From Paralithodes platypus (lineage: Eukaryota; Arthropoda; Malacostraca; Decapoda; Lithodidae): a DNA stretch of 64,000 bases. Under the pieces are notes generated by a model. It was not told the DNA's origin, did not search any database, and saw only the letters and a program-made list of their open reading frames with translations. How positions within the stretch are numbered: position 1 is the first letter of the stretch; the number at the start of each line of letters is the position of its first letter. Where the stretch lies: contig CM064552.1 of NCBI GenBank assembly GCA_032716605.1, forward strand, positions 15,059,180 through 15,123,179, read 5' to 3'. The position numbers were made by a program, and so were the translations under genes. This document shows positions 11,560 through 23,189 of the stretch, one piece after another.

Positions 11560-14052
11560 GTAACTTTTGTCCAATAAAGATTTCATGTATATTTGTTGTT
11601 GCATTCCAAGAACTATTACATACTTAATTTAAACATAACATGAACAATAACTGAAAATACTGTACTATAGTTGAAGAATAAAAACAAACAATTGTACATA
11701 AGGCTGCGGAAAAGATTCTTAGTGATAGTACATAAGAGGAACGTAGAAACTTTAGTTAAATGGCCTAGCTGCGGGGTCCTATTAAATTAACCGGTACCGC
11801 TGTCTGGTTATACAAAATGAGAAGACATACCGGTAATCTAGTTACCGGTGGGAGAACGATAGTGCAGATCCCACTTTGGACACTAAGTTGGACTTGGTTA
11901 GGGTAAGTTATTGCAAATCTTCCACTCATAATATATAAACTACAATAAAATAAGATACCATAATAAGATACTACTGTAGCCTATTCTGCCTATAGCCTAT
12001 ACCTTGAAAACAAAAACAAACAAGAAGACTGCGAAAGTATTCTTCAGTGACAGGTCTCCCCTATAATCCCACGGCATGACGGCAAACTGTTATTGTCATA
12101 GGCTATAGCCTAAGCCAGGGTGTCGAATGACGCTGTTTTTTTTGAGTGATACAACTTCTGTATAATGATAAAAAAAAAATAATCCTAGCCTAGGCCTAGC
12201 CTACGTATTTTTATATTATTATTTTAAAAGTTAGACATCTAAAATAGGCCTAGGCTTAGGCCTACTGTGTTCCAAAACTCAAGAGTAGCCTAGGCTAGGT
12301 TAGCCTAGCCTAGCCTTAGCTACAAAAAAAAAAAAAAAAAATACAGGAATGTTGGTCTAGGCTAAGTTTAATATACACTTCCCAGGTCATTTTAACAGTT
12401 CTATTGCTTCTATATATCATATAATACACCATAGAGTAAGTTTTTAATAACTAGAAAAAAAGGTCATCTTCTAAATAATTACCATAATTGAGGACCTTCG
12501 CCATTCCCGGGTTAAGAGTGGGCTCTGAGTCTTAGCCTACCAGAACCAGATTCCCAGCTGCCTAGCTAACCTTATTTTTTACTGTCTTTAACCTCAAATC
12601 TTCCTTGATCTTCATTAGCCTATCAATACATTATACATAGCCCCACTAGTGGGGGCAGTCCTAAGATTGTTGGATAATGGGTTATCCTAAGCCTAATATG
12701 CCTAGCCTCAGCCTAGGCTACTCATTTCTGCTTCAAATCATCATTATCATCATAGGCCTAGGCTAATACAAGTAGGCCTAGGCTTATCTGACAAAATAAT
12801 ATGCTTGGCTACTTACAAAATCGCTGTTTGGTGCTTGCTAGAAGTCAGGTTTATCCAAAGTATCACCTTGAACTTATACCTTATATATAATGAGTTCCCC
12901 AAGATTAATATGCACAATTTTAGAATGTGTAGGGCACTCGCACTTCACATGAAGTCAATGTTATATTCCAGCCCCTTAATTCACTCTATTTTTCCACAAA
13001 TATATCGGTAAATAACAGCTAACACATTTCCAAGTGTTCCACAGTTGATTGGCGGCAAGCTAATTTGACGTCATCATTGGATTATTCTCGGAAACACCAC
13101 AATGGAAAACATTGCTGATATTCGTTCGTTGTTTTCCATTAATCCAACCACATATATACCCCTGAAAAACCAATAATTCATCATAAAACGTACTAATTTA
13201 TAGCTTACCTTATGCCTCAAGGTCTTGCGCTCTTTGTCAAACACATAAAATTTATATTCATTCACTATTTTTAAGAAATTAGAGATCCCATAAAATTAGC
13301 ACATACGAAAAAATATCGTGTATTTTGTGGGAGTTTAATTAAGATCAGATTAGATCAGAAAACTAACATTCAAACTTAAATTAATATTTTACATTATTCA
13401 TTTCAGTGAAATTTAGTCAATATATTAAACACATGGAGTAGTTTAGTTAATATATACATAGTTTTAGATAAATACCTATTATTATCCTTTAATCTACATA
13501 TTATTGAGCATTCGAGTGCCAATAAAATTACGGTAGGTGTGTTCGTCTTGACTCAGCCTTCGGCGCAATATAACATCGGAGTGTAGGGGTACATTGGTTG
13601 TTTGTTTGTTTGTTTGTTTGTTTTAGCGGACTCTTCCATCCAGGAGTTCGTTCTATGAACGATGGCTGTTTCCTTATTGTAATATATATTTGTTATATTG
13701 GTGCTAAAGTCAGTCACCTCATCCGAACCGAACAAGTTGTGTTTTCACAGTGTAAACAAATCGCTCTCATGACTCGAGCTCTGGATTTATCCGTCTATAT
13801 TTACATTAGTAGCTGCATTTGGACTTCAATACAGGTGATATATAATAGTTCTAAGATCATAGCCAATGTAGAGTACAGTGTAGAGCAAAGCAACTATCGT
13901 TTGATGAGTGTAATGTAGAAATAGAATGGCAGGTTTAGCGGGGCTCCCGGCCGCCCCGGGACAGTCACAGGCTCTTAGCCTATTTCAGTATCAATATTTT
14001 TTCAATGTTAGGTTCGGGATCACGAAGAAAATGGGCGAATTTTGGCACACTG
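11560..14052 (-). repeat. Right arm of the long inverted repeat
   Basis: Reverse complement of 7404-11314, ending in the complement of CAGTGTGCC at 14052. It lacks the fold-back MITE; the uninterrupted target reads through TA at 13846-13847. It also lacks about 400 bp of the left arm. The poly-A/poly-T tracts (10084-10113 and about 12325-12341) are mirrored but differ in length. Confidence 0.93.
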
Positions 14053-14257
14053 CGAGTGCCTCAACACGCAACTACTCAGGAAATATTCTATAAACTGTGA
14101 TAATAAGCTAGCATAATGATGTATGTATACAACTAAACCATTTTGGGCATCAATACAGCATTAGAAAAATTTGTTTCTTTTATTTCCCCACGGGGGGTCA
14201 TTGAGACCCCCATTTCAGCTTTGTGTACCGCTCCGGGGGGGTTTCCCCTTCTAGGGT

Positions 14258-14372
14258 TAAACACCAGTAAACATACATAACATCCCTTTTACTTACAATA
14301 TTATTAATTCCTTTTAATAAATTTTGAGCATGTATTGTGCGTATATTTACCTTCACATCTCAAAATTTCTCC
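14258..14372 (-). repeat. Inverted copy of the loop segment 11322-11437
   Basis: Complement of the block in the loop of the long inverted repeat. The 200 bp between 14053 and 14257 has no counterpart in the loop. Just beyond (14373-14440) lies a GC-rich stretch with GGGGCTACGCCCC-type hairpins. Confidence 0.88.
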
Positions 14373-14512
14373 AGCGGCCGAGGGGCTACGCCCCCCGGAC
14401 CCCCTGTTATGTAGCGGGGGGCTGTGCCCCCCCGCAGACGCCGCGCAAAGTTGATCCTTGTAAGCTTAGAAAAATTATCCAGAACTGGATAATTTCTGTT
14501 TTGGCACCCTGA

Positions 14513-14735
14513 GGATGTAGTTACCGGGTGTACCACTACCGACATACAACATAAATCATCTATAAATACTTATAATAAAATAAATAGGCCTACTTATAAA
14601 TCTATAATAGCCTAGGCTACTAGGTTAGGTTAGGTTATGTTAGGTTGTTTGGTTAGGGTAATGTATTTTTGTATCCAAAGGCAGTCAAAATAGACGGGAA
14701 CATGATGGGGTAGCCTACACCTGGTAACTACATTC
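14513..14735. mobile_element. MITE, TIR ATGTAGTTACCGGGTGTACC, copy 2
   Basis: Inverted relative to 5361-5562 and slightly longer. The left end is GGATGTAGTTACCGGGTGTA and the right end has drifted (CTGGTAACTACATTC). The interior again has several TTAGG units (about 14621-14648). Confidence 0.85.
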
Positions 14736-14764
14736 TTGCCATATAGGCCTATACATATATAGCA

Positions 14765-14767
<3 letters not shown>

Positions 14768-14836
<69 letters not shown>
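14768..14836. repeat. (TA)n microsatellite
   Basis: About 34 alternating TA units with one or two interruptions. Confidence 0.95.
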
Positions 14837-14839
<3 letters not shown>

Positions 14840-15093
14840 GCCTATATATATAATATATATATATAGCCTAGTCGCCATCATTAATGTTATAGCCTATGTT
14901 GAAGCCTTTCAAAAAATATAGAATCCTCCGAAATTCAGTTAGGCTATCAAGCATTAGGCTAGGCCTAGGCTAATATGGATATTCAGTTCAGCTCGTGACA
15001 AGAGCTTCGAATAGCCTACCGTACCGTATGTAGGCCTATCAGAAGTAATGCCCCCGACGACAATATATAATACTGTATAGGGCCTAGGCTAGG

Positions 15094-15114
15094 ATATATA
15101 TATATATATATACC

Positions 15115-15150
<36 letters not shown>
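15094..15150. repeat. (TA)n microsatellite, interrupted once by CCGG
   Basis: Two TA runs separated by TACCGGTA near 15111-15118. Confidence 0.95.
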
Positions 15151-15151
<1 letters not shown>

Positions 15152-16256
15152 CGAAATATTGCTGAATAATGTAAATAATACAATATCGAACTACGAAAGC
15201 AGTCCCGACGATAACAACAGTGACTGAAAACACGCAGCTTCCCTTTTAAATAGGCACACTTCAAATTACCATAACTGCTAAAAATAACAATGAATCACCT
15301 CTGCTTGGGTTCCTTGGTGACCTTGGAGTATTCGTTCACTTGATAAAAACAACGTTTATGCTGAAAGTTGCCATATAGGCTAACGTTTTTAAAACAAATA
15401 ACACAAAGGCCAACTTCAAACTCATAAACACACAGTAGCGCTCTCTCAGATGAGAAGTCTGTCTCACTTTAGGGACTACAGTACTGCATGCCCCACACAA
15501 TAATAATATTCTCAATTAAATTGGCATAAGTGAATTAGATAATAATCGTATTCGTATTTTAAGCTAGAATGCAAACTAATGTATAAACATGTAGTAAAAT
15601 TTGAAATATAGAATCTCAGATAGGCTATCATAAACGGGAAGAAAATGGGAAATTGGCTGTAAACTTAAATGGAAGTATAGGGGTGGCCAGTATTCAATAG
15701 AATGATTAGGTGTATCAATATAATAGCCTACTTAGAAGACAGTGTTTACATTTGGCTAGATTTGTTTGTATTCTACTCTCATCGTCCTGGTTATTATAAT
15801 TCCTCTTCTCATGTTTCAAGTGCTGTAGCAGTTTGGAGATTTGCCATGTAGGCCTATTTCTTGGATTCCTAAGATCATTTCAACCCTACCTTTTCCATTC
15901 CAATCACTTTTGGGTATTCCATAATACGATCCTGATCTTCAGGATTGTATTTCCTCTCTTTTGGACTAATGACGAAAGAGAGGGAATTGAGTCCGAAACA
16001 AAATTCCAATCCGCAAGTGCTGGTATTCCGAATGTAAGGAGTCCGAACGGGAGGGGTTTTACATATGTAGGCTATATATTAGTGCCGTTGCAAAGGCTTA
16101 TCCCTCAATACTGTATCTTCATCTTCATAATTATATAATGTATATAATAGTGATGCCTAAGTTTGAAACATTTCAAATTTCATAACAAGAAAGTTATGTA
16201 CACCTACTGACAAATGTTTGTGAGCTGTTGGGATTTTCTTTAAGCAAATATAGGCT
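15151..16256. other. Intergenic or intronic DNA, no feature recognised
   Basis: About 1.1 kb of AT-rich sequence. The 101-residue frame at 15833-16138 has no recognisable motif and no splice context and was not accepted as a gene. Confidence 0.5.
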
Positions 16257-16475
16257 ATTAACCCATTGGCTGCGGCTATGTTTGGGTTATTTAGAGCATA
16301 TTCAGGCACTCCTGAATGATAAATCAAGAATCTGCATTAAATGAACTGTATTCTGCCGAAAAATAGGCGAAAATAGCTTAAAAATGAGACCAGAACAGGC
16401 CCCGTACATGGTCTGGTTCACCCGCAGCGGTGCCAGTGAAACGCGGGAAACCCGCTATTTGGTAGCACTCGCTCG
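16257..16475 (+). repeat. Uninterrupted copy of the repeat split at 3758-3812 / 6182-6345
   Basis: Contains GAGCATATTCAGGCACTCCT immediately followed by GAATGATAAATC, where the other copy has the 2.4-kb element. It continues with CTGTATTCTGCCGAAAA and GGTTCACCCGCAGCGGTGCC. It starts next to a TTAA, compatible with a TTAA-targeting MITE, but its right end is not clear. Confidence 0.75.
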
Positions 16476-16568
16476 CAACAGGAATCCGCAATCCGCTGTG
16501 ATGATTGTTTAAAGTGGCTCCATTATTACTGCACTGGCCTCCTTACCTTCCAAATACTAAGCTTTGCC

Positions 16569-17620
16569 ATGTTAAACCGCAAATTTACATGCAATGACTG
16601 TTGCCTGGCAAAGTTCAGTGATGAAGGTGAGTGGGTAGCTGAGGCAGAAGCAGCAATACTAAAAAACAAGGAGCTACTAGAAAAATCAGGGGCTATCTCA
16701 AAGCGTAACAGCAACCTCATCATGCCTCAGACAACAAAAAACAGCCAAACGCCACTCAGCCTAGAACATCAACAGAGAAAAGACTAAGCCACAGAACCCA
16801 GGAAAAAGGAAGATTATGCAGCCACAACACTGGACCTCGGACTTGGGAGCAACCCCGTGGATATTGTTCTTCTCTAGTCGTCGAACCCCAGGATGTGAAC
16901 CATACCACCGAAAGCCCGCCCACAACTACACCAACCCCAAACCCCACCGAGCCGGTCGGAGAAACGGAACAAACCGAGGCCACCGCTCAACCCACACCAC
17001 AAAGGAATAAAGTCAGGCCCAAACCACCATCTTCTTCTTCTACAGGAAGGGCAACTGCAGACATGGACCCGCTGGAAGGGAATGCGAGTACCGCCACACT
17101 ATAACCTGTCAAAAACTAATTCAGCACGGACCATACTCAGACCTAGGACGCAAGCTTGGTCGAAAATGCCCAAATTATCATCCAGCACTCTGTTAGGATT
17201 CTCTGCGGAGGCAAGAATGCCTCCAAGAAAACTGCCTTCACCCTCACATTCGAGGAACAAGGAGGCATAGAGTATACCAAAGTGAAAACAGCAGGAATCA
17301 GAACTCCCCAACTCCCACCCCCCCACACCAGACCAGACCTACCATCACTACAAATCGCGGTGCCACAGCAGAGCATGACACAAATGACCGTCCCACAGTT
17401 CGAGAAAATGCACCAGAACCTAACCCCCAAATTAAAAACTCACCAGCTTTTTTAGGCTACATGAAAGGGTTACAAACAACATTAGAAACCCTGACAAAAA
17501 CAATCGAAGCCCAGGGGTTATTCCTTTCTAACCACATGATGGGGAGGAAACTAGGACAAGACAACCTACTGGTACAACACCCTCACCTACCGGTATACCC
17601 CTGGCAGAACACAATCAGAA
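16569..17620 (+). pseudogene. LINE ORF1 relic with CCCH zinc-finger region
   Basis: ORF1 proteins of such LINEs bind RNA and form the ribonucleoprotein. The N-terminal 72 codons (16569-16787) contain CNDC and then stop. After frame changes, 17030-17280 reads as a series of finger-like units with GNCRHGPAGRECEYRH, a CQ..H/CPNYHPALC unit and ENCLHPHIRGTRR, spacing typical of Cys-Cys-Cys-His fingers. The first cysteine of the first unit is changed. Between 17300 and 17620 the reading continues as a low-complexity linker. At least three frameshifts or stops make it non-functional. Confidence 0.65.
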
Positions 17621-17633
17621 CCCACTAGAAACT

Positions 17634-18260
17634 CTCTTCATAGTAAACATCCAAGGTCTGTACCCTAAAACTAACCAAAGTAAAATTCCTTTCCTTGCAA
17701 AGCAAGAAGATTTCCTATACTTAATGCTCACAGAAACCCACCTAAATCCAAATATCAAAGACACAGGAATTGCAGTTGAAAATTACACCCCTTTCAGGAC
17801 AGACAGAGCAACCTGCACACACGGAGGAGTCATAACTTTATGTTAGAAACGACATGGCTGCTAGCACCAAAACCCTACACACCTACAGCAACGGACATGT
17901 GGAAGTTTTTATTTCCCATATAACCAAAATAAGTCTGGTCCTAGTAAATGTGTACAGACCACCTCTCTGCAGCCTAGATCATTTTAAAAGAGCAATCCAA
18001 GAAATAATCACTACCCTAGACAATCTCCCCGCTCCAACACCCGACATCATGATAACAGGCGACTTCAACATTCCTATAATCCAATGGCCAACGAGGAAAG
18101 TCTCAGGAGGAACACGGGAAGACCAAGTAAAACCACTCCTCGAACTAAGTGAAAAGCTCTTCTTAGGTAAGTTAATCACCGAACCAACAAGAAAAAACAA
18201 CATAGGCTACTAGACCTCTTGTTTGTCAACAATGAAAAACTGATCTCGATGTACAGTGTG
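17634..18260 (+). pseudogene. LINE endonuclease (EEP) domain relic
   Basis: This is the nicking endonuclease that opens the target site in non-LTR retrotransposition. It reads VNIQGL near the start (Asn motif), LTETHL (catalytic Glu motif) at about 17727-17745, then a stop near 17845. In the next frame VNVYRPP (about 17947) and ITGDFNIP (Asp/Asn motif, about 18052-18076) follow in expected order. The 119-codon open part is 17854-18213. Stops at about 17845 and 18211 break it. Loss of SDH-type C-terminal readability around 18270 is consistent with decay (SDHN is visible out of frame). Confidence 0.8.
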
Positions 18261-18689
18261 AACAAGACTATCTTTTCTGACCACAATATAATCACAATGT
18301 AAACAAATTACAAGAAAAACAAACCCCAAGGCAGAAAATATATCAAAGAACACAATAATTTCAGAAACATGAACTTCCAGAGTGACACTATCGAATGGAA
18401 CAGCATAGCGAAGCTCCTCGGTGAAACAAATTGGAATGAAGCTAGTTCAGATAAAAATCCAAATGAACAACTGGACACCCTTCTTAAAATCATGCTCGAA
18501 GCCTTTGCACCTCATGTTCCAGTTAAGAAACAAATGCTCACACACCAGAGAATCATAACTAAAGACAGACATATTTTAATGCGGAAAAGGCCAGCACTAA
18601 ACAAAAAAATGAAAATTAATTAATTAAAATAGGGATTCGCACCAAGCCTAAAAAGACTATGTGGCACCAAAATAAACTTTATGTAAAAA

Positions 18690-20245
18690 AACATCGGAGT
18701 TGTTGTGGGGCTGGGCGCAATACGGAGTAGAGGATAAGAAGACTAGGAAACACTAATTAAAGAAGCTGAAGGAGACGGGAATGGAGGAGAAACCGCATAA
18801 GATGTGGGAGGGAGAAAGTGGGGGACTCTCCAAGCATATCGGTGAAGACAAGGGGGCGACTAAGGGAGGATATGAAGGGGAATGCCTGCCGTCGGGCATT
18901 GGAGAAACGCGGACAGTCTATCAGGAGATGCTGGACAGACACTGGAATATGGCAGCAAGGACAGAGCGTGGGGACATCACAGGACATCAAATGACCATGC
19001 GTGAGCCTGGTGTGGCCGAGCCGAAGACGGGCTAGAGCGGTCTCCCATCGACGATTGCGATGAGAGGAAGACTTCCAAGGTAGGACGGAAGGTTTGACAG
19101 AACGCAGTTTGACATCAGACACCCTCATGGAGGTCCACTCGTCCTGCCAGCGCTGACGTAGTAATTGAGTAACATGCGGGAAGTAATCAGATGCAGGAAT
19201 ACGCCGTGGCACGAGTCGGTTAGAGGTAATAGCAGAGCGGGCGAAAAAATCAACTCGCTCATTGCCAGGCACTCCAACATGACTCGGGACCGAACAGAAA
19301 GACAGGGACTTTAATTTAGTAGCGATGCGGAACAACCATTCCTGAATCTCCAGCACTAAGGGGTTAACAGCGGGAATAGACTGAATACTCTGAAGAGCAC
19401 TAAGGGAGTCACTAAAAATTACAAAGGTATGCAGGTGTGAACAAAAAATAGTACGTAGGGCAAATAAAATAGCAAATAACTCGGCCGTAAAGACACTAGC
19501 ACATGATTGGATGTGACGTTGGAAGGTCCGGTCCGGGAACACAACCGCAAACCCTGTACCGGCGGAGGTCTTGGAACCATCAGTGTACACTGGAACGGCT
19601 GAAGAATGGTGTAGCATATGTTCCGCAAACTGAGCATAAAGCAACTGTGGGGTTGAAGAGGCCTTGGAGGGGGGGGGAGGGCAGCTGTACAAACGGTAGG
19701 GTGAGAGAGTAGCCATGGGGGGAACTCTGACTGTCGGAGGGGTAGCACTGATGGAATGGGAAAAGAGAAGGAGGCTAGTAAAGCAGAGACCCGACCGGGG
19801 AACGAAGTAGCAGACGATGATGGGGCTAAGCCGGAAGCCGTGGGAGGAAAACCAGCCGAACTGTGTTGCAGAAGGCGAAGATGACATCGAAGGGTCAGTT
19901 TATCCTGCCTGGATGATAGTGGTGGGACACCTGATTCAGCATAAAGGCTAATAACCGGAGTAGAGCGAAAAGCCCAAGCGACAAGCGCAGACCGTGATGG
20001 TGAAGGGAGTCTAGGCGCTTAAGGTTTGTACGTGCAGCGGAGGCATATATCTGGCAGCCATAATAGATCTTGGATAGAATAAGCGTTGTATGGAGGCGCA
20101 GAAGAGTCGTCCGGTCCGCACCTCAAGACACGTGGCTAAGGGTTTGTAAGAGTTGAAGCCGTCGGGTGGTAAAAGCTGAAAAGGGTAACAAACACATGCA
20201 GAAAGACAATTGAAGGCAAAATTGGAGATATAGAGGAAACTCAAA
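18690..20245 (-). mobile_element. 5'-truncated LINE fragment with RNase H domain, inserted in another LINE
   Basis: The minus strand shows the end of an RT domain (about 19890-20240, frameshifted, with words such as LYAESGVPPLS), then an RNase H domain and a Cys/His tail. It sits in opposite orientation between the endonuclease and RT parts of the plus-strand LINE, so it is younger than that element. I saw no clear poly-A tail or target duplication; the edges are approximate. Confidence 0.8.
18757..19887 (-). CDS. RNase H domain and C-terminal zinc motif of a LINE polyprotein (fragment)
   Basis: A 376-codon open frame. RNase H, which removes the RNA strand of the hybrid during reverse transcription, shows its catalytic set: Asp in VYTDGSK (residue 103), Glu in FTAELFA (136), Asp in FSDSLSAL (160), and SHVGVPGNERVD (His about 203, Asp 213). 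A tail with CPCC...H and HLLIDCPRF (about residues 310-335) is the usual C-terminal Cys/His motif of I/R1/Jockey-type ORF2 proteins. The ATG at 19887 is internal to the original polyprotein; upstream sequence is RT in other frames. So this is an intact domain on a truncated copy. Confidence 0.85.
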   Translation of the reverse strand: MSSSPSATQFGWFSSHGFRLSPIIVCYFVPRSGLCFTSLLLFSHSISATPPTVRVPPMATLSPYRLYSCPPPPSKASSTPQLLYAQFAEHMLHHSSAVPVYTDGSKTSAGTGFAVVFPDRTFQRHIQSCASVFTAELFAILFALRTIFCSHLHTFVIFSDSLSALQSIQSIPAVNPLVLEIQEWLFRIATKLKSLSFCSVPSHVGVPGNERVDFFARSAITSNRLVPRRIPASDYFPHVTQLLRQRWQDEWTSMRVSDVKLRSVKPSVLPWKSSSHRNRRWETALARLRLGHTRLTHGHLMSCDVPTLCPCCHIPVSVQHLLIDCPRFSNARRQAFPFISSLSRPLVFTDMLGESPTFSLPHLMRFLLHSRLLQLL

Positions 20246-20252
20246 GCGTCAC

Positions 20253-20900
20253 ATGAAAAACAACGACAAAATGAAGAAAACAAGGCTATCAGTAACATCA
20301 AACGAAACCCTAAATATTTCTACAGCTACGCAAAGAGAATCACAAAGACCAAGAGGGACCAGTTTATTTCACCAGACGGCACCATGCAAGAAGACCCAGA
20401 CACAATGTGCAACATGGTGCTGGAGCAGTACAAATCCATATTTAGCATCCCAAACGAAAAAAGGAAAATTGAAAACCCAGAAATCATGTTCAACACAGAT
20501 TCTTTAACCACTGCTAGCACAATGACCGACATCGACTTTACACAAGACGACATAGTACGGGCAATCAAGGAGCTAAGACCAAACTCCGCAGCAGGTCCAG
20601 ATGGAATACCAGCCATACTACTCCTAAAGTGAAAAGAAGCCCTCGCTCAACCAATCTACACACTGGCAAAACTCCATTGACTCGGGTACCGTACCAACCA
20701 CGCTGATGAAAGCCTTAATTACCCCAATATACAAAAGTGGAGACAAAAGTCATGCAAAAAGTTATGGACCAATCGCCATGACTTTGCACTTAATCAAAAT
20801 CTTTATGAAAAAATTGTGTGAGACAAACTAACCACCTTCAAGAACAACAACCTCCTGAACAACACCCAACACAGCTTCCGAAAGGGTAGGTCATGCCCAT
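20253..20900 (+). pseudogene. LINE reverse transcriptase, N-terminal (fingers) relic
   Basis: Reads YFYSYAKRITKTKRDQF, then an 82-codon stretch 20384-20632 ending in IKELRPNSAAGPDGIPA, the conserved 'GPDGIP' opening of LINE RT domains. A TGA stop follows at 20630; frame-shifted continuation (PIYTLAKL, then NTQHSFRKGRSC near 20865-20890) corresponds to RT motif 2. Broken by several stops. Confidence 0.8.
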
Positions 20901-21173
20901 AGAGTACATATGACCTAGAATCGAAAGAAGACGCCACAAATCTGTAAATAGGGATCCGCGCGTTCGAGAGATGGCAGCACGATCGCAAAGGACAATGGGA
21001 GGGGAGGGTCCCCACAAAGACATTATATTGACTATCCTTGTCCTTGGTGCCCATTAATTCGTAATAATCCCTACCTTGTACTAATAACGCTATTCATAAT
21101 CAATTGAACATTATCCAGAGACTCTGCAGACATGACATAGTTAAATAGACATAAGTAGAGGCTACTGTAAAGG

Positions 21174-21592
21174 TGGTGATGGGCTGGTCTATCCGAGTGA
21201 GAACTGAGCGATCTCTGCCATACCCATAGCTTACTCTGACTGTTCCTTTTACTTATATATCTTCTAGATCTCAAGTGGCGGCGTCTTTTCCGTGGATTGA
21301 CCTCCCTACTGCCAACCTAGAAGTTGGCAGATTGGGAGCCAAAGCGTCACATTTTTCCCTTACCCCTCAACTTTCCCTTCATAATTGCTGAGGGGTACAG
21401 GGCCTTGGGTGGGGCTTTGGTTTCCCGGGCGTTTCCGCACCCTCCTCAGCTCCCTGCCTTGGAGTGGCTTCGGTCACCCGGGCTTTGTTAGTGGTAAGCA
21501 GGGAGGATTTTGTGGGGCGCTCGTTTATGGCCTTGGCCTTGCTCAAGACCTTGGGGCTGTTCGGCCAGACAGCCTGGGGAACAACAACAACA
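21174..21592 (+). mobile_element. SINE-like element with (AAC)n tail, 5'-truncated, 10-bp target duplication
   Basis: Matches positions from TGGTGATGGGCTGGTCT onward of the longer copies at 43123 and 48953, and ends in AAC repeats. ACTGTAAAGG flanks it at 21164-21173 and 21593-21602. The 5' truncation with an intact 3' end is the signature of target-primed reverse transcription. Confidence 0.9.
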
Positions 21593-21602
21593 ACTGTAAA
21601 GG

Positions 21603-22335
21603 CCAGTCATCGTGTAACAAGCAAAACTCCTCCAACACTCACCATTGTTGATGTGAGATTCGGGAGTTGCCAACGTCAATGGTGGGATAAAATATCCCTA
21701 GATGTCATAAGTATAAATGTCCAGTTTTAGTGCTACTTGACAAATTAACATCTACAGAACATGTAACATAATATATATTCAAAATTACATTTTAATTCTA
21801 GTTGTGTTCCTTGAAGGTATACAGCTTGCATCATATATGAGTAGCCTATGTTTTATAGTGTATATGTAGCCTATACTTAATGTTTTCATCTTGCTTATAT
21901 ATATATAATTTATACTAAATAATTTACAAGTGTTTTTACCAACATTAATTAACTCTTAAATACGTTCCCTCTTTAATTTTCGGTGTGAGCATCCTGGATT
22001 CGAATCCACGGACTGCCACATGTGTTTGTAAATTTCATTAATCGATTTTAGGAGTATAGTTGGTTGTTGGAAGGAACATAATAATCTATTGCTCCCTCGT
22101 TTTGCGGATATTCCCTTAACTTTGGTAACACTGCAGCAAGCTAGCTGGCAGGCGCGCGCGGCGCACATACTATCTATAATAAGGACAAGCCACTGAGGTG
22201 CTTTGGTTGTTGTACAGTACAACAGTGCTGCCACCAAATCCCTAGGACGCACGGCAAACTAACCGTGTGATGTCACGCTTTTGTCTCTAGGTCATAATAA
22301 TGTACTCTATGGTCATGCCTCTCAAAATTATGAAT
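21603..22335. other. Extra DNA within the LINE, includes a tRNA-like SINE head
   Basis: This block separates the two RT parts of the plus-strand LINE. At 21975-22024 it has TCGGTGTGAGCATCCTGGATTCGAATCC-type sequence (B-box GGATTCGAATCC), matching tRNA-like copies at 28118-28200 and 41494-41580 that lie on the other strand. The remainder is AT-rich with no recognised content. Confidence 0.6.
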
Positions 22336-22349
22336 GCACTATGACTGGA

Positions 22350-23120
22350 TGCTTCACCAACTCGCAGACAGAAATAGTGTAGATATAGTCTTTCTGGATT
22401 TCGCCAGGACTTTTGATAAGGTTTGACCATGGGGTGCTCCTTCACAAATTAATAGACCTTGGAGTTACAGGAAAACATGGAGTATGGCTACACAACTTCC
22501 TGACACTAAGAACGCAACAGATATCCCTAGACAGCCAAAAATCCTGAGAAAGCCCTGTTGTCAGTGGGGAACCTCAGGGATCAGTTCTGGTACCCCTCTA
22601 TTCCTAGTACTGATGGGAGACATCAACGAAGGGATAACACAGTCCTTCCTCTCCTCTTTCGCTGACAACACAAACTTGAGCAGAAAAAGAAACTCTGAAG
22701 ATGAAGTCACCGAACTGCAACAAGACCTTGACAAAATCTATGAGTGGGCACGAAAAAAACATGACCTTCAATTAAGAACAATTTGAAATGCTCAGATGTG
22801 GCACAAATTATCATCTTGGCCACGTACACACTGGTAGAGGTCTCCCAATCGAAGTAAAGTCACATGTGAAGTGCCTGGGGGCCCACCTGAGTGAAAATGC
22901 AACTTTCCAATACCACATTGAAAAAACCACCAAAAAAGCAAGGAGAATCGCAGGGTGGATCCTAAGGACATTCCACTCAAGGGAAGCAGGAAACCACCAA
23001 AAAAGCAAGGAGAATCGCAGGGTAGATCCTAAGGACATTCCACTCAGGGGAAGCAGACTGTCTCCTAATCCTCTGGAAAACTCTGGCACAGCCAATACTG
23101 GACTACTGTAGCTAGCTGTG
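22350..23120 (+). pseudogene. LINE reverse transcriptase, palm/thumb relic
   Basis: Reads FLDFARTFD near 22396 (RT motif A, normally FLDF.KAFD), then SSGTPLFLVLMGDIN (motif B region, degraded) and SSFADNTNLS at 22654-22680, the catalytic box with Asn replacing the second Asp. The loss of that Asp alone would abolish activity. A 67-bp tandem duplication (22924-23057) adds further damage. Confidence 0.8.
22924..23057 (+). repeat. 67-bp tandem duplication inside the LINE
   Basis: AAACCACCAAAAAAGCAAGG through CACTCARGGGAAGCAG is present twice in a row (22924-22990 and 22991-23057) with two or three differences. Confidence 0.95.
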
Positions 23121-23189
23121 GTCTCCTCACAGGAAAGGAGAAATCCAAACCCTTGAGTCAGTGCAACGTGAATTTACATTAAAATCCGG

